NCBI GenBank assembly: GCA_963813415.1
Contig: CAWEYW010000016.1
Location: 25,888-89,887 of the forward strand
Direction: 5' to 3'
Origin: CAIWHR01 sp963813415
Lineage (GTDB): Bacteria; Pseudomonadota; Gammaproteobacteria; Burkholderiales; Casimicrobiaceae
Length of the DNA stretch: 64,000 nucleotides
In this document: one piece after another, positions 19,521 through 28,600 of the stretch
Position numbering within the stretch: the first letter of the stretch is position 1
How the letters are laid out: every line of letters begins with the position of its first letter
The notes under the pieces: generated by a model
What the model was told of the DNA's origin: nothing
The model's database searches: none
The model's input: only the letters and a program-made list of their open reading frames with translations
Made by a program: the position numbers and the translations under genes

Positions 19521-19949
19521 TCACCACACATGCGGAATCCAGCGTGCCGTACGGGCGCGATATTCGGCATACCCCGGGTGCCGGCGCAACAGCGAGGCTT
19601 CCTCGAAGATCGTCTTGACGTGCAGCACGACCGCGAGTGCGGCGAGCAGGAGCATTCGCCACGCGGAAGGGTCGCGGAGCACGAGCCCGGCACCCGCAAG
19701 CAGCAGCGCCGCGTACATCGGATGACGCACGAAACGATAGGGGCCGCGCTCGATGAGGCGACCGTCGGCCTTGGCGTCGGGACGGATGTTGAAGTTGCCA
19801 GGGCGATTGGTCGCGATGGCCCAGGCGCCAAGCAGCATGCCGGCGGTGATCGCCAGCAGCGCCGCCGGCCCGAAATGCCCGGCTTCCGTGGGCCAAAGCA
19901 ACCCGCCGATCAGCACGAACTGCATGGTGACGAGCAAGATCGAGCGCAT
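19521..19949 (-). CDS. ICMT/PEMT-like membrane methyltransferase
   Basis: Proteins of the isoprenylcysteine carboxyl methyltransferase/phospholipid methyltransferase type are small integral-membrane SAM enzymes. The 142-residue product has helices near 1-20, 25-45 and 85-120. It carries the diagnostic GPYRFVRHPMYAA (SAM-binding) and EEASLLRRHPGYAEYRAR motifs close to the C-terminus. AAGGA five bases upstream supports the ATG. The acceptor in bacteria is generally unknown. It is divergent from the dehydrogenase gene at 20022, with about 72 bases between starts. Confidence 0.82.
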   Translation of the reverse strand: MRSILLVTMQFVLIGGLLWPTEAGHFGPAALLAITAGMLLGAWAIATNRPGNFNIRPDAKADGRLIERGPYRFVRHPMYAALLLAGAGLVLRDPSAWRMLLLAALAVVLHVKTIFEEASLLRRHPGYAEYRARTARWIPHVW

Positions 19950-19993
19950 GGAGTTCCTTAAGGGCGGCGATCCACCAGCGACCGCGTGGAACG

Positions 19994-19999
19994 TAGAAT
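19994..19999 (+). promoter_or_regulatory. TAGAAT -10 candidate for the dehydrogenase gene
   Basis: TAGAAT within ACGTAGAATG lies 22 bases before the ATG at 20022. The same ten bases, ACGTAGAATG, recur at 21201-21210 before pntAA. No good -35 is seen. A transcript starting near 20006 would have a very short leader containing little more than the AAGGAGG ribosome binding site. Confidence 0.35.
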
Positions 20000-20021
20000 G
20001 CAGCGGAAGGAGGCAGACGCC

Positions 20022-21101
20022 ATGGCAACAACGCATCGCATCGCGGTCATTCCCGGAGACGGCATCGGCCGCGAGGTGGTTCCCCAGGGGCTGCGCGTGC
20101 TCGAAGCCGCAGCACGCCGGTTCGGGATCCAGTTGCAATGGGATCATTATCCCTGGAGCTGCGAGTACTACGCGCAGCACGGGCAGATGATGCCCGACGA
20201 CTGGTTCGAGCAGATCCGCCATCACGATGCGATCTACTTCGGCGCCGTCGGCTGGCCCGCCACCGTTCCCGATCACGTGTCGCTGTGGGGCTCGCTGATC
20301 AAGTTCCGCCGCGACTTCGACCAGTACGTCAACCTGCGTCCGTGCCGGCTCATGCCCGGCATCCCGTCGCCGCTCGCCAACCGCGCGCCCGGCGACATCG
20401 ACTTCGTGGTGGTGCGCGAGAACACCGAAGGCGAGTATTCCTCCATCGGCGGGCGCATGTTCGAGGGCACCGAGCGCGAAGTCGTGTTTCAGCAGTCGGT
20501 GTTCTCTCGCACCGGGGTCGATCGCATCCTGCGCTTCGCCTTCGAGCTCGCGCGGTCACGGCCGAAGATGCATCTCACCTCCGCGACCAAGTCCAACGGC
20601 ATCTCCATCACCATGCCGTACTGGGACGAACGGGTGCGCGCGATGGCAGCACAGTTCCCCGACGTGCGCGCCGACCAGTACCACATCGACATCCTCACCG
20701 CGCATTTCGTGCAGCATCCCGACCGGTTCGACGTCGTGGTCGGCTCCAACCTCTTCGGCGACATCCTGTCCGACCTCGGACCGGCCGTGTGCGGCACGAT
20801 CGGTATCGCGCCGTCGGCGAACATCAATCCGGAGCGGGTGTTCCCGTCGCTTTTCGAGCCGGTGCACGGTTCCGCTCCCGACATCTACGGCAAGGGCATT
20901 GCCAACCCCATCGGCCAGATCTGGTGTGGCGCGATGATGCTCGAGCACCTCGGGCATCCCGAAGCGGGGCGGGCCGTGGTGCAGGCCATCGAGGCCGCGC
21001 TGGCGGATCCGACCGCGCCGCGCACCCCGGACGTGGGCGGCACGGCGCGCACCGAGGATGTCGGTGCGGCGATCGCCGAAAGGGTGTCCGCCAGCCGGTG
21101 A
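20022..21101 (+). CDS. Tartrate/D-malate dehydrogenase (isocitrate/isopropylmalate family)
   Basis: The 359-residue product belongs to the NAD-dependent beta-decarboxylating dehydrogenases. The closest look is to tartrate dehydrogenase/decarboxylase and D-malate dehydrogenase. Visible features are IAVIPGDGIGREV at the N-terminus, the substrate loop with RENTEGEYSSIGGR, the metal-binding segment SNLFGDILSDLGP, and LFEPVHGSAPDIYGKGIANP. AAGGAGG nine bases before the ATG sets the start. It lacks leuB neighbours, which argues against isopropylmalate dehydrogenase. The exact substrate is inferred only from sequence likeness. Confidence 0.85.
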   Translation: MATTHRIAVIPGDGIGREVVPQGLRVLEAAARRFGIQLQWDHYPWSCEYYAQHGQMMPDDWFEQIRHHDAIYFGAVGWPATVPDHVSLWGSLIKFRRDFDQYVNLRPCRLMPGIPSPLANRAPGDIDFVVVRENTEGEYSSIGGRMFEGTEREVVFQQSVFSRTGVDRILRFAFELARSRPKMHLTSATKSNGISITMPYWDERVRAMAAQFPDVRADQYHIDILTAHFVQHPDRFDVVVGSNLFGDILSDLGPAVCGTIGIAPSANINPERVFPSLFEPVHGSAPDIYGKGIANPIGQIWCGAMMLEHLGHPEAGRAVVQAIEAALADPTAPRTPDVGGTARTEDVGAAIAERVSASR

Positions 21102-21203
21102 GCGGAGGCATCCGATCCGCTGCGCTCCCCCTGGCGCGGCCCATGTTCCCGCGGTCGGACGTCGCACCGGGACCCCCGGTTAGGACGCCACCGGCAGTGG
21201 ACG

Positions 21204-21209
21204 TAGAAT
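21204..21209 (+). promoter_or_regulatory. TAGAAT -10 candidate for pntAA-pntAB-pntB
   Basis: TAGAAT sits in ACGTAGAATG, 101 bases before the pntAA ATG, in an otherwise featureless 209-base gap. No clear -35 box is visible. The repetition of the ten-base string before the previous gene is the main support. Confidence 0.3.
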
Positions 21210-21310
21210 GGCGGCCGAAACGGGGTTGTGCCCCACGATGCCTCGCCGCTCTTCCCTCATCACCGGGTTTTCCGTAGCTGACCTCCGATTCCTGACATCC
21301 GGGTCCTGAC

Positions 21311-22438
21311 ATGTTGATCGGTATTCCACGCGAAACGCGCGCGGGCGAAACGCGCGTCGCCGCCACGCCCGAGACCGTGAAGAAGCTCGCCGCCAGCGGC
21401 AAGCATGAAATCGTGGTGGAGAGCGGTGCGGGCGTCGCCTCCAGCATCCCCGATGAGCTGTACGCCAGCAGCGGTGCACGCATCGGTGGCGCGCCCGAGG
21501 CGCTCGGCGCGGACATCGTGCTCAAGGTGCGCGGTCCGTCGCCCGAGGAGCTGGGGTTGGTCAAGCGCGGCGCGCTCCTGGTCGGCCTCCTCAATCCGTT
21601 CGACCAGGAAGCCATCGGCACCTATGCGAATGCAGGGGTCACCGGCTTCGCGCTGGAATGGCTGCCACGCATCAGCCGGGCGCAGGCGATGGACGTGCTG
21701 TCGTCGCAGGCGAACATCGCCGGCTACAAGGCGGTGATCCTCGCCGCCGCCGAATACGGCCGCTTCATGCCGATGCTGATGACCGCGGCCGGCACGGTGA
21801 AGGCGGCGCGCGTGCTCGTGATGGGCGTCGGTGTCGCCGGCCTGCAGGCGATCGCGACCGCCAAGCGCCTCGGTGCAGTCATCGAGGCGAGCGACGTGCG
21901 GCCGTCGGTGAAGGACCAGGTGGAATCGCTCGGCGGCAAGTGGATGGACGTGCCGTATGCGACGGACGAGGAGCGCGAGATTGCGGAAGGCGTGGGCGGT
22001 TACGCGCGCCCGATGCCGCCCGAATGGATGGCGCGCCAGGCCGGCATCGTGCACGAGCGCTGCAAGCAGATGGACGTCGTGATCACGACCGCCCTGATCC
22101 CGGGTCGCCCGGCCCCCAAGCTCATCAAGGCCGAGACCGTCGCCGCGATGAAGCCCGGCGCCATCCTCGTCGATCTCGCGATCGAGCAGGGCGGCAACGT
22201 CGAGGGCGCGGAGCTCGGACGGGTCGTGGTGACCGGCAACGGGGTCAAGATCATCGGCATCCCCAACCTCGCGGCGACCGTTCCGGCCGATGCGAGCGCG
22301 CTGTACGCGCGCAACGTGCTCAATTTCCTGGCGTTGTCGCTCGACATCAAGAGTGGCGAGTTCAACATTCCGAAAGACGACGAGATCGTGCAGGGCACGC
22401 TCGTCTGCGCGAATGGACAAGTGGTAGCGCGGCAATAG
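21311..22438 (+). CDS. pntAA: NAD(P) transhydrogenase subunit alpha part 1
   Basis: This is the soluble NAD(H)-binding domain I of the proton-translocating transhydrogenase, which uses the proton gradient to reduce NADP with NADH. The 375 residues show the alanine-dehydrogenase-like N-terminus MLIGIPRETRAGETRVA, the nucleotide-binding VLVMGVGVAGLQAIATAKRLG, and the NAD-binding mobile loop region DVVITTALIPGRPAPKL. In this organism the alpha subunit is split: the membrane part is the next gene, as in Rhodospirillum-type three-gene operons. Confidence 0.95.
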   Translation: MLIGIPRETRAGETRVAATPETVKKLAASGKHEIVVESGAGVASSIPDELYASSGARIGGAPEALGADIVLKVRGPSPEELGLVKRGALLVGLLNPFDQEAIGTYANAGVTGFALEWLPRISRAQAMDVLSSQANIAGYKAVILAAAEYGRFMPMLMTAAGTVKAARVLVMGVGVAGLQAIATAKRLGAVIEASDVRPSVKDQVESLGGKWMDVPYATDEEREIAEGVGGYARPMPPEWMARQAGIVHERCKQMDVVITTALIPGRPAPKLIKAETVAAMKPGAILVDLAIEQGGNVEGAELGRVVVTGNGVKIIGIPNLAATVPADASALYARNVLNFLALSLDIKSGEFNIPKDDEIVQGTLVCANGQVVARQ

Positions 22439-22501
22439 GCATGGCGCGAGCACTGCGTGACGGCTTCGCCGCGCAGCGCTCGAACGGCTAAAGGAGCTCC
22501 C

Positions 22502-22819
22502 GTGGGCGTTGATCCGATCGTCTTCTATCTCATCATCTTCGTGCTGGCGATCTTCGTCGGCTACCACGTCGTCTGGAGCGTGACGCCCGCGCTCCACACG
22601 CCGCTCATGTCCGTCACCAACGCGATCTCCGGGATCATTCTCGTGGGCGCCATGCTCGCCGCCGGTCCGATGGCGTTCGACTGGGGCGGCTGGGTCGGCG
22701 TGCTGGCGGTGGCGCTCGCGTCGGTGAACGTCTTCGGCGGGTTCCTGGTCACGCAACGGATGCTCGAGATGTTCCGCAAGAAGGAGCCGAAGACGCTCCC
22801 CAAAGAACAGCAACAATAA
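22502..22819 (+). CDS. pntAB: NAD(P) transhydrogenase subunit alpha part 2
   Basis: This is the membrane half of the split alpha subunit and part of the proton channel. The 105 residues start at a GTG preceded by AAGGAG at five bases, which decides the start over an upstream ATG. About three membrane helices are visible (FYLIIFVLAIFVGYHVVW; IILVGAMLAAGPM; VLAVALASVNVFGGFLV). The motif SVNVFGGFLVTQRMLEMF is typical. The charged tail ends with three Gln residues. It lies between pntAA (63 bases) and pntB (18 bases). Confidence 0.94.
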   Translation: MGVDPIVFYLIIFVLAIFVGYHVVWSVTPALHTPLMSVTNAISGIILVGAMLAAGPMAFDWGGWVGVLAVALASVNVFGGFLVTQRMLEMFRKKEPKTLPKEQQQ

Positions 22820-22837
22820 CGCGCGAGAAACCCCGCC

Positions 22838-24223
22838 ATGACGCCCAACCAAGTCGCCCTCTGGTATCTCGTCGCCTCGATCTGCTTCATCCTGGCGCTG
22901 AAGGGACTGTCGCATCCCTCGACCGCCCGGCGCGGGAACCTGTTCGGCATGATCGGCATGGCCATCGCGGTCGTGGTCACGCTGGCGCTGGTGTACTCGA
23001 ACACGAAGAACATCGGCATGATCCTCGCCGGCATCGCGGTGGGCGGCGTGATCGGAGCGGTGATCGCCCGGCGCGTGCAGATGACACAGATGCCCGAGCT
23101 CGTCGCCGCGTTCCACTCGCTGGTCGGCATGGCGGCGGTGCTGATCGCCATCGCGGCCGTGCACAATCCGGCATCGTTCGGCCTGCCCGTGCCGCTGCCG
23201 ACCGGCAACATGCTCGAGCTTTTCATCGGCACGTTCATCGGCGCGATCACCTTCTCGGGCTCGGTGATCGCCTTCGGCAAGCTGTCGGGCCGCATCAGCG
23301 GCAAGCCGGTGGTGTATCCCGGACAGCACCTCATCAATCTCGTGCTCGCGATCGCGATGATCGGGTTCGGCGTCTGGTTCTTCACGGGCGGCGGCTGGCT
23401 GCCGTTCATCGTGATGACGGCGATCGCCTTCCTGCTCGGCTTCCTCATCATCATCCCGATTGGCGGCGCCGACATGCCGGTCGTGATCTCGATGCTGAAC
23501 AGCTACTCGGGCTGGGCGGCGGCCGGCATCGGCTTCTCGCTCAACAACCCGATGCTGATCATCTCCGGCTCGCTCGTCGGCAGCTCCGGCGCGATCCTGT
23601 CGTACATCATGTGCCGCGCGATGAACCGCTCGTTCATCAGCGTGATCCTCGGCGGTTTCGGCGCCGAGGAGGGTGCCGCGGCCGCCGACGCCTCGCAGAA
23701 GACCGTCCGGTCGGGCAGCCCCGACGATGCGGCGTTCATCATGAGCAACGCCGATACCGTCATCATCGTGCCGGGCTACGGTCTCGCCGTGGCGCGCGCC
23801 CAGCATGCCGTCAAGGAAATGGCGCAGAAGCTGATCGAGAAGGGCGTGACGGTGAAGTACGCGATTCATCCGGTCGCCGGTCGCATGCCGGGCCACATGA
23901 ACGTGCTGCTCGCGGAAGCGGAAGTGCCCTACGACCAGGTGTTCGAGATGGAGGACATCAACGGCGAATTCGGCACCGCCGACGTAGCGCTCATCCTCGG
24001 CGCCAATGACGTCGTGAATCCGCTCGCGGAGCAGAAAGGCAGCCCGATCTACGGCATGCCGATTCTCGAGGCCTACAAGGCGAAGACCGTCATCGTGAAC
24101 AAGCGCTCCATGGCGTCGGGCTATGCGGGCCTCGACAACCCGCTGTTCTACATGGACAAGACGATGATGGTGTTCGGCGACGCCAAGAAAGTCGTCGAGG
24201 AGCTGGTCAAGGCGATCGAGTAA
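22838..24223 (+). CDS. pntB: NAD(P) transhydrogenase subunit beta
   Basis: PntB provides the remaining membrane helices and the NADP(H)-binding domain III. The 461 residues have about eight or nine helices to residue 265. They include the proton-channel His-containing segment ELVAAFHSLVGMAAV, and then a soluble C-terminal domain with DTVIIVPGYGLAVARAQHAV (the NADP-binding GYGLAVA). GHMNVLLAEAEVPYDQ and a closing KTVIVNKRSMASGYAG follow. The stop codon TAA overlaps the first bases of a palindromic repeat. Confidence 0.96.
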   Translation: MTPNQVALWYLVASICFILALKGLSHPSTARRGNLFGMIGMAIAVVVTLALVYSNTKNIGMILAGIAVGGVIGAVIARRVQMTQMPELVAAFHSLVGMAAVLIAIAAVHNPASFGLPVPLPTGNMLELFIGTFIGAITFSGSVIAFGKLSGRISGKPVVYPGQHLINLVLAIAMIGFGVWFFTGGGWLPFIVMTAIAFLLGFLIIIPIGGADMPVVISMLNSYSGWAAAGIGFSLNNPMLIISGSLVGSSGAILSYIMCRAMNRSFISVILGGFGAEEGAAAADASQKTVRSGSPDDAAFIMSNADTVIIVPGYGLAVARAQHAVKEMAQKLIEKGVTVKYAIHPVAGRMPGHMNVLLAEAEVPYDQVFEMEDINGEFGTADVALILGANDVVNPLAEQKGSPIYGMPILEAYKAKTVIVNKRSMASGYAGLDNPLFYMDKTMMVFGDAKKVVEELVKAIE

Positions 24224-24285
24224 TGGGGTCAGATCACGTTATCCTCGGATGACTTGCTGCGCCGATAACTTGATCTGACCCCATT
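24222..24285. repeat. Palindromic repeat, copy 1 (AATGGGGTCAG family)
   Basis: A 64-base inverted repeat. The left arm (24222-24243) begins AATGGGGTCAGATCA and ends GTTATC. The right arm (24264-24285) is its complement with one mismatch in 22 positions. The 20-base centre is unrelated to copy 2. The element begins in the last two bases of the pntB stop codon. It resembles the short palindromes mobilised by REP-associated tyrosine transposases in proteobacteria, which is inference; no transposase is in the window. Confidence 0.8.
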
Positions 24286-24293
24286 GCACGTAC

Positions 24294-24419
24294 CAGTTGG
24301 CAGTACCCGCGACGCGCAGCGAATGCGGTCCCGTCCCGTCGGCCGATGGTGAGCGCCTGGGCACGATTCGGTAAGGTCGCTGTGGCGCGATCCGTCTGCC
24401 AGCCGTCAACTGCCAACTG
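24294..24419. repeat. Wide inverted repeat before the CaiB gene
   Basis: CAGTTGGCAGT (24294-24304) and its exact complement ACTGCCAACTG (24409-24419) flank 104 bases of non-coding DNA. The right arm ends eight bases before the CaiB-type ATG. Together with copy 1 of the palindromic repeat this fills the whole 204-base gap after pntB. It could be a remnant of a larger element or an operator-like arrangement. Confidence 0.45.
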
Positions 24420-24427
24420 ATCTTCGC

Positions 24428-25678
24428 ATGGGCCCGCTCGCGCACCTGACCGTTCTCGATCTCTCGCGCGTGCTCGCCGGTCCGTGGTGCACGCAGCTCC
24501 TCGCCGATCTCGGCGCCACGGTGATCAAGGTGGAAAAGCCGGGGAGCGGCGACGACACCCGCGGCTGGGGCCCGCCATTCCTCAAGGATCGCGCCGGCAA
24601 CGACACGCGCGAAGCCGCGTATTACCTCGCGTGCAACCGCGGCAAGCTGTCCGTTGCCATCGATTTCACCACGCCGGAAGGACGCGATCTCGTGCTGCAG
24701 CTTGCGCGCCAGAGCGACGTGCTGGTGGAGAACTACAAGGTCGGCGGTCTCGCCAAGTACGGGCTCGATTACGCCGTGGTAGGCAAGGCGAACCCCGGAC
24801 TCGTGTACTGCTCCATCACCGGATTTGGCCAGGATGGTCCGTATGCACAGCGAGCCGGCTACGATTTCATGATCCAGGGACTCGGCGGCTTCATGAGCGT
24901 CACCGGCGAGCGTGACGATCTTCCCGGCGGCGGTCCGCAGAAGGCCGGCATCGCGATCTCCGACCTGATGACGGGCATGTATGCGGCCACGGCGATCCTT
25001 GCCGCCATCGCGCAGCGCGACGTCTCCGGTCGCGGGCAGTACATCGACACGAGCCTGTTCGACACCATGGTAGCGATGATGGCCGTGATGGACATGAACT
25101 ACCTCGTCAGCGGCGTGCCGCCGGGCCGCGCCGGCAACGCCCACCAGAACATCGTGCCCTATCAGGTGTTCGCCTGCGCTGACGGACACATGATCCTCGC
25201 CGTCGGCAACGATGGTCAGTTCGCGAAGTTCTGCGCGATCGCCGGACGTCCGGAGTGGGGGAGCGATCCCCGCTTCGCGAAGAACGTCGATCGCGTGCGC
25301 AATCGCGAGTTGCTGGTGCCCATGGTCGCGGACATCATGCGCACTCGCAGCCAGCGCGAGTGGCTGGAGGCGCTGGAGCCCGCAGCGGTGCCCTGCGGGC
25401 CGATCAACCGCCTGGACCAGGTCTTCGCCGACCCGCAGCTCCATGCGCGGCGCATGTTGCGAGAGCTGCCGCATCCGCTCGCCGGGACCGTACCGCAGGT
25501 CGCGGCGCCGCTCGTGTTCTCGGCCACGCCGATCGTCTATGATCGCCCGCCGCCGCTGCTGGGCGAGCACACGGCCGCCGTGCTCGGCGAGCGTCTGGGA
25601 CTGGGGGACGACGCACTCGCGGCCTTGCAGGCGCAAGGCATCATCGGTGTCGCACCGCTGACGGCGAGCGCGTCATGA
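24428..25678 (+). CDS. CaiB/BaiF-type (class III) CoA transferase
   Basis: Class III CoA transferases move CoA between carboxylic acids, as in formyl-CoA:oxalate or carnitine CoA transfer. The 416 residues show the family N-terminus LTVLDLSRVLAGPWCTQLLADLGATVIKVE, then NRGKLSVAIDF and the active-site Asp region SDLMTGMYAATAILAAI. GRGQYIDTSLFDTM and the C-terminal GPINRLDQVFADPQ follow. The substrate cannot be told; the neighbours give no pathway. The stop overlaps the next gene's ATG in ATGA. Confidence 0.9.
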   Translation: MGPLAHLTVLDLSRVLAGPWCTQLLADLGATVIKVEKPGSGDDTRGWGPPFLKDRAGNDTREAAYYLACNRGKLSVAIDFTTPEGRDLVLQLARQSDVLVENYKVGGLAKYGLDYAVVGKANPGLVYCSITGFGQDGPYAQRAGYDFMIQGLGGFMSVTGERDDLPGGGPQKAGIAISDLMTGMYAATAILAAIAQRDVSGRGQYIDTSLFDTMVAMMAVMDMNYLVSGVPPGRAGNAHQNIVPYQVFACADGHMILAVGNDGQFAKFCAIAGRPEWGSDPRFAKNVDRVRNRELLVPMVADIMRTRSQREWLEALEPAAVPCGPINRLDQVFADPQLHARRMLRELPHPLAGTVPQVAAPLVFSATPIVYDRPPPLLGEHTAAVLGERLGLGDDALAALQAQGIIGVAPLTASAS

Positions 25679-28600
25679 GGGCCTGGACCCGCCGGCCGGC
25701 ATTCTGGGTTGCCTATGCGGTCGTCGCGTGCATCGGCGCGCTGGTTGCGCTGCAGCTCTTTCCGTTGGCGATCCCGCTCGTGCATCTCGACGTGCGGATG
25801 GCGCGACACGACGCCATCGATGCCGCCAGGACGCTCGGTGAGCGGCTCGGCCTCGCGCCGACCGACGCCCGCACCGCGGTGCGCTTCACGCACGACGACG
25901 AGACGCAGAATTTCATCGAGCTCGAGGGTGGCGGCAAGCCGGCGTTCGCGAAGCTGCTCGAGGGCAATGCGTATTCGCCGTACTGGTGGGACGTGCGGCT
26001 GTTCGCGCCGGGCGAGATCACCGAAAGCATCATCCGCTTTCGTCCCGACGGCAGCCGGTACGGGTTTTTGCTGAAGTTGCCGGAAACCTTCGTGCCGGCC
26101 GATCCGGCGGGCCTCGCCCTGAGTGCGGACGACGCGCGGCGCATCGCCGAACGCGATGCGGCCGCCGATTGGGGCGTCGACTTCAAGGCGTATCGACCGC
26201 TCGACCAGACGCAACAGCGCCGTCCCAACGGCCGCATGGATCACCTTTTCGTCTACGAGCGCACCGACGTCACGGCGGGCGACGCGCGCTTCAGGCTGCG
26301 GCTCGGAGTGGCCGGCAACCGGTTCGACGAGCTCACCTATTTCACGTTCATCCCCGAAGCCTTCGAGCGCCGGTTCGAGGAGCTGCGCGCCACCAACAAC
26401 ACGATTGCGGGCGCCGCTACCCTCGCGGCCGGCGTGCTTTACGGGCTGGGAGGGTGCATCCTCGGCGTGCTGTGGCTCATGCGACAGCACTGGCTCGTGT
26501 GGCGACCAGCGCTGGTCGCCGGCCTGATCGTGGGCGGGCTGATGGGATTGACGTCGCTTGCCGCGGCTCCGACCGCCTGGTTCGCCTACGACACGGCCGA
26601 GCCGATCGCCTCGTTCTGGTTGCGCCAGGTGGGCTCCGCCGTGCTGGTGCTCTTCGGCGGCGGTCTGGCGTACGCGTTCGTGTTCATGGCGGCCGAGGGC
26701 TTGTCGCGACGGGCCTTCGCCCACCATCCACAGCTCTGGCGGCTGTGGACGCGCGATGCGGCCGCGTCCCCGCAGATCCTGGGGCGCACGCTCGGCGGTT
26801 ATCTCTTCGTCGGCATCGAGCTCGCCCTGATCGCCGCGTTCTATTACGCCACCAACCGCTGGCTCGGCTGGTGGCAACCTTCCGAGTCGCTGACCGATCC
26901 GAACATCCTGGGCTCCGCGGTTCCCGCCCTCGCCCCGATTGCCATTTCGCTCCAGGCAGGCTTCATGGAGGAGAGCGTGTTTCGCGCCGTGCCGCTGTCG
27001 CTCGCGGCGCTGATCGGCGCACGCTACGGTCGCCGTGGGCTCGCGATCGGCATCGCCGCGGTGTTGCAGGCGCTGATCTTCGGCAGTGCGCATGCGAACT
27101 ATCCCGGCTTCCCCGCCTATTCGCGCCTGGTGGAGCTGCTGCTGCCATCGCTCATCTGGGCGCTGCTCTTCCTGCGCTTCGGGCTGCTCGTGACCATCCT
27201 GTTGCACGCGCTGTTCGACCTGACGCTGTTTGCGATTCCGCTGTTCCTCGTGGATGCGCCCGGTGCTTCGCTGCAGCGCTCCCTGGTCGTCGCGGCGGGC
27301 CTCGTGCCCCTGGCCATCGTGCTGCTGCAGCGGCTGCGCGCGGGGGCGTGGCGCGAGCTTCCCGAGCGCCTGCGCAATGGTGCATGGTTGCGCTCGCCTC
27401 CTCCCGAGGAAGCGCCGGTACACGTGGTCGAGGACCGGCCCCTCGCCGGCTGGGTGCGGCAGTTGCATCGCGCGTTGCCGGTCCTGGGCATTGCCGGATT
27501 CGTCGTCTGGCTCCTCACCACGTCGTTCCGTGCGGACGTGCCCACGCTGCCGCTCTCGCGGGCCGATGCCATCGTCGCGGCGGAACGCGTGCTCCTGGCG
27601 CGCGGCGTGGTGCTCGACAGCGCGTGGAAGCGTTTCGCGCGCGTCCGGCTCGCAACGGATGAAGCAGCGTCATCGACGTGGCACGAGTTCGTCTGGCGCG
27701 AGGGTGGGCCCGCCGCGTACGCGCGCCTCATGGGCAACATCCTTGCGCCGCCGCTGTGGGAGGTGCGCTTTGCGCGTTTCAGCGGGGACGTCGCGGAGCG
27801 GGCCGAGGAATGGCGCATCACCGTGCAAGGCACCGGTGACGTGCGCCAGATTCGCCACGTGCTGCCCGAAGCGCGACCCGGCGCGACGCTCGAGCGGGAT
27901 GCCGCGCAGACCCTCGCCGAGCGTGCCCTGCGCGACCAGCTGCACAGCGATCCCGCACGACTGCGCCTCGTGGGCGCCGAACAGAAGCAGGAGCCCGCAC
28001 GACGCGACTGGTCCTTCGTGTTCAGCGACCCGGCGGCGCCGATCGACGAGGGCGGCGAGGGCCGCATGCAGGTCGTGATCGCCGGCGACGAGGTCGTGAA
28101 TGCGGGCCGGTATGTCTATATCCCCGAAGCGTGGGAGCGCACCCAGCGCGAGCGCGAGAGCCGGCTCACCTTCGCCAAGCTCGCCCTCGCTGCGTTCAGC
28201 GGCGTCGCTCTCGTTGCCGGCCTCGTGTTTGCGGCCGGGCAGTGGATGCGCCGGCGGTTCTCGCATCGGGTGCTGTACGGCGTCGCGACGATCTCGTTCC
28301 TCCTCACCGCCGTCGGCATCGCCAACAATTGGCCGCAGCTGGCGATGAACCTGAAAACCTCCGAACCGGTGGCGACGCAGGTCGGACTCTCCGTCCTCGC
28401 CGGCCTCCTCGGCGCAGTCTTTGCAGCGCTCGTGGTCGGGTTCGTGAGCGCGGTCGGCGCATGGGCTGCATTGCGGCAGCCGCGGCAGCGCTATGCCGAC
28501 CGGTGGCCGGCCTGGGCCGCCGGCACGAGCGCAGCACTCATCGTCGCCGGGCTGGAGGCCGGGCTCTCGGCGCTGGCGCCGCAGACCGCGCCGATCTGGC

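Noticed and set aside
21260..23896. An 878-codon minus-strand frame
   Set aside because: It is the shadow of the pntAA-pntAB-pntB operon.
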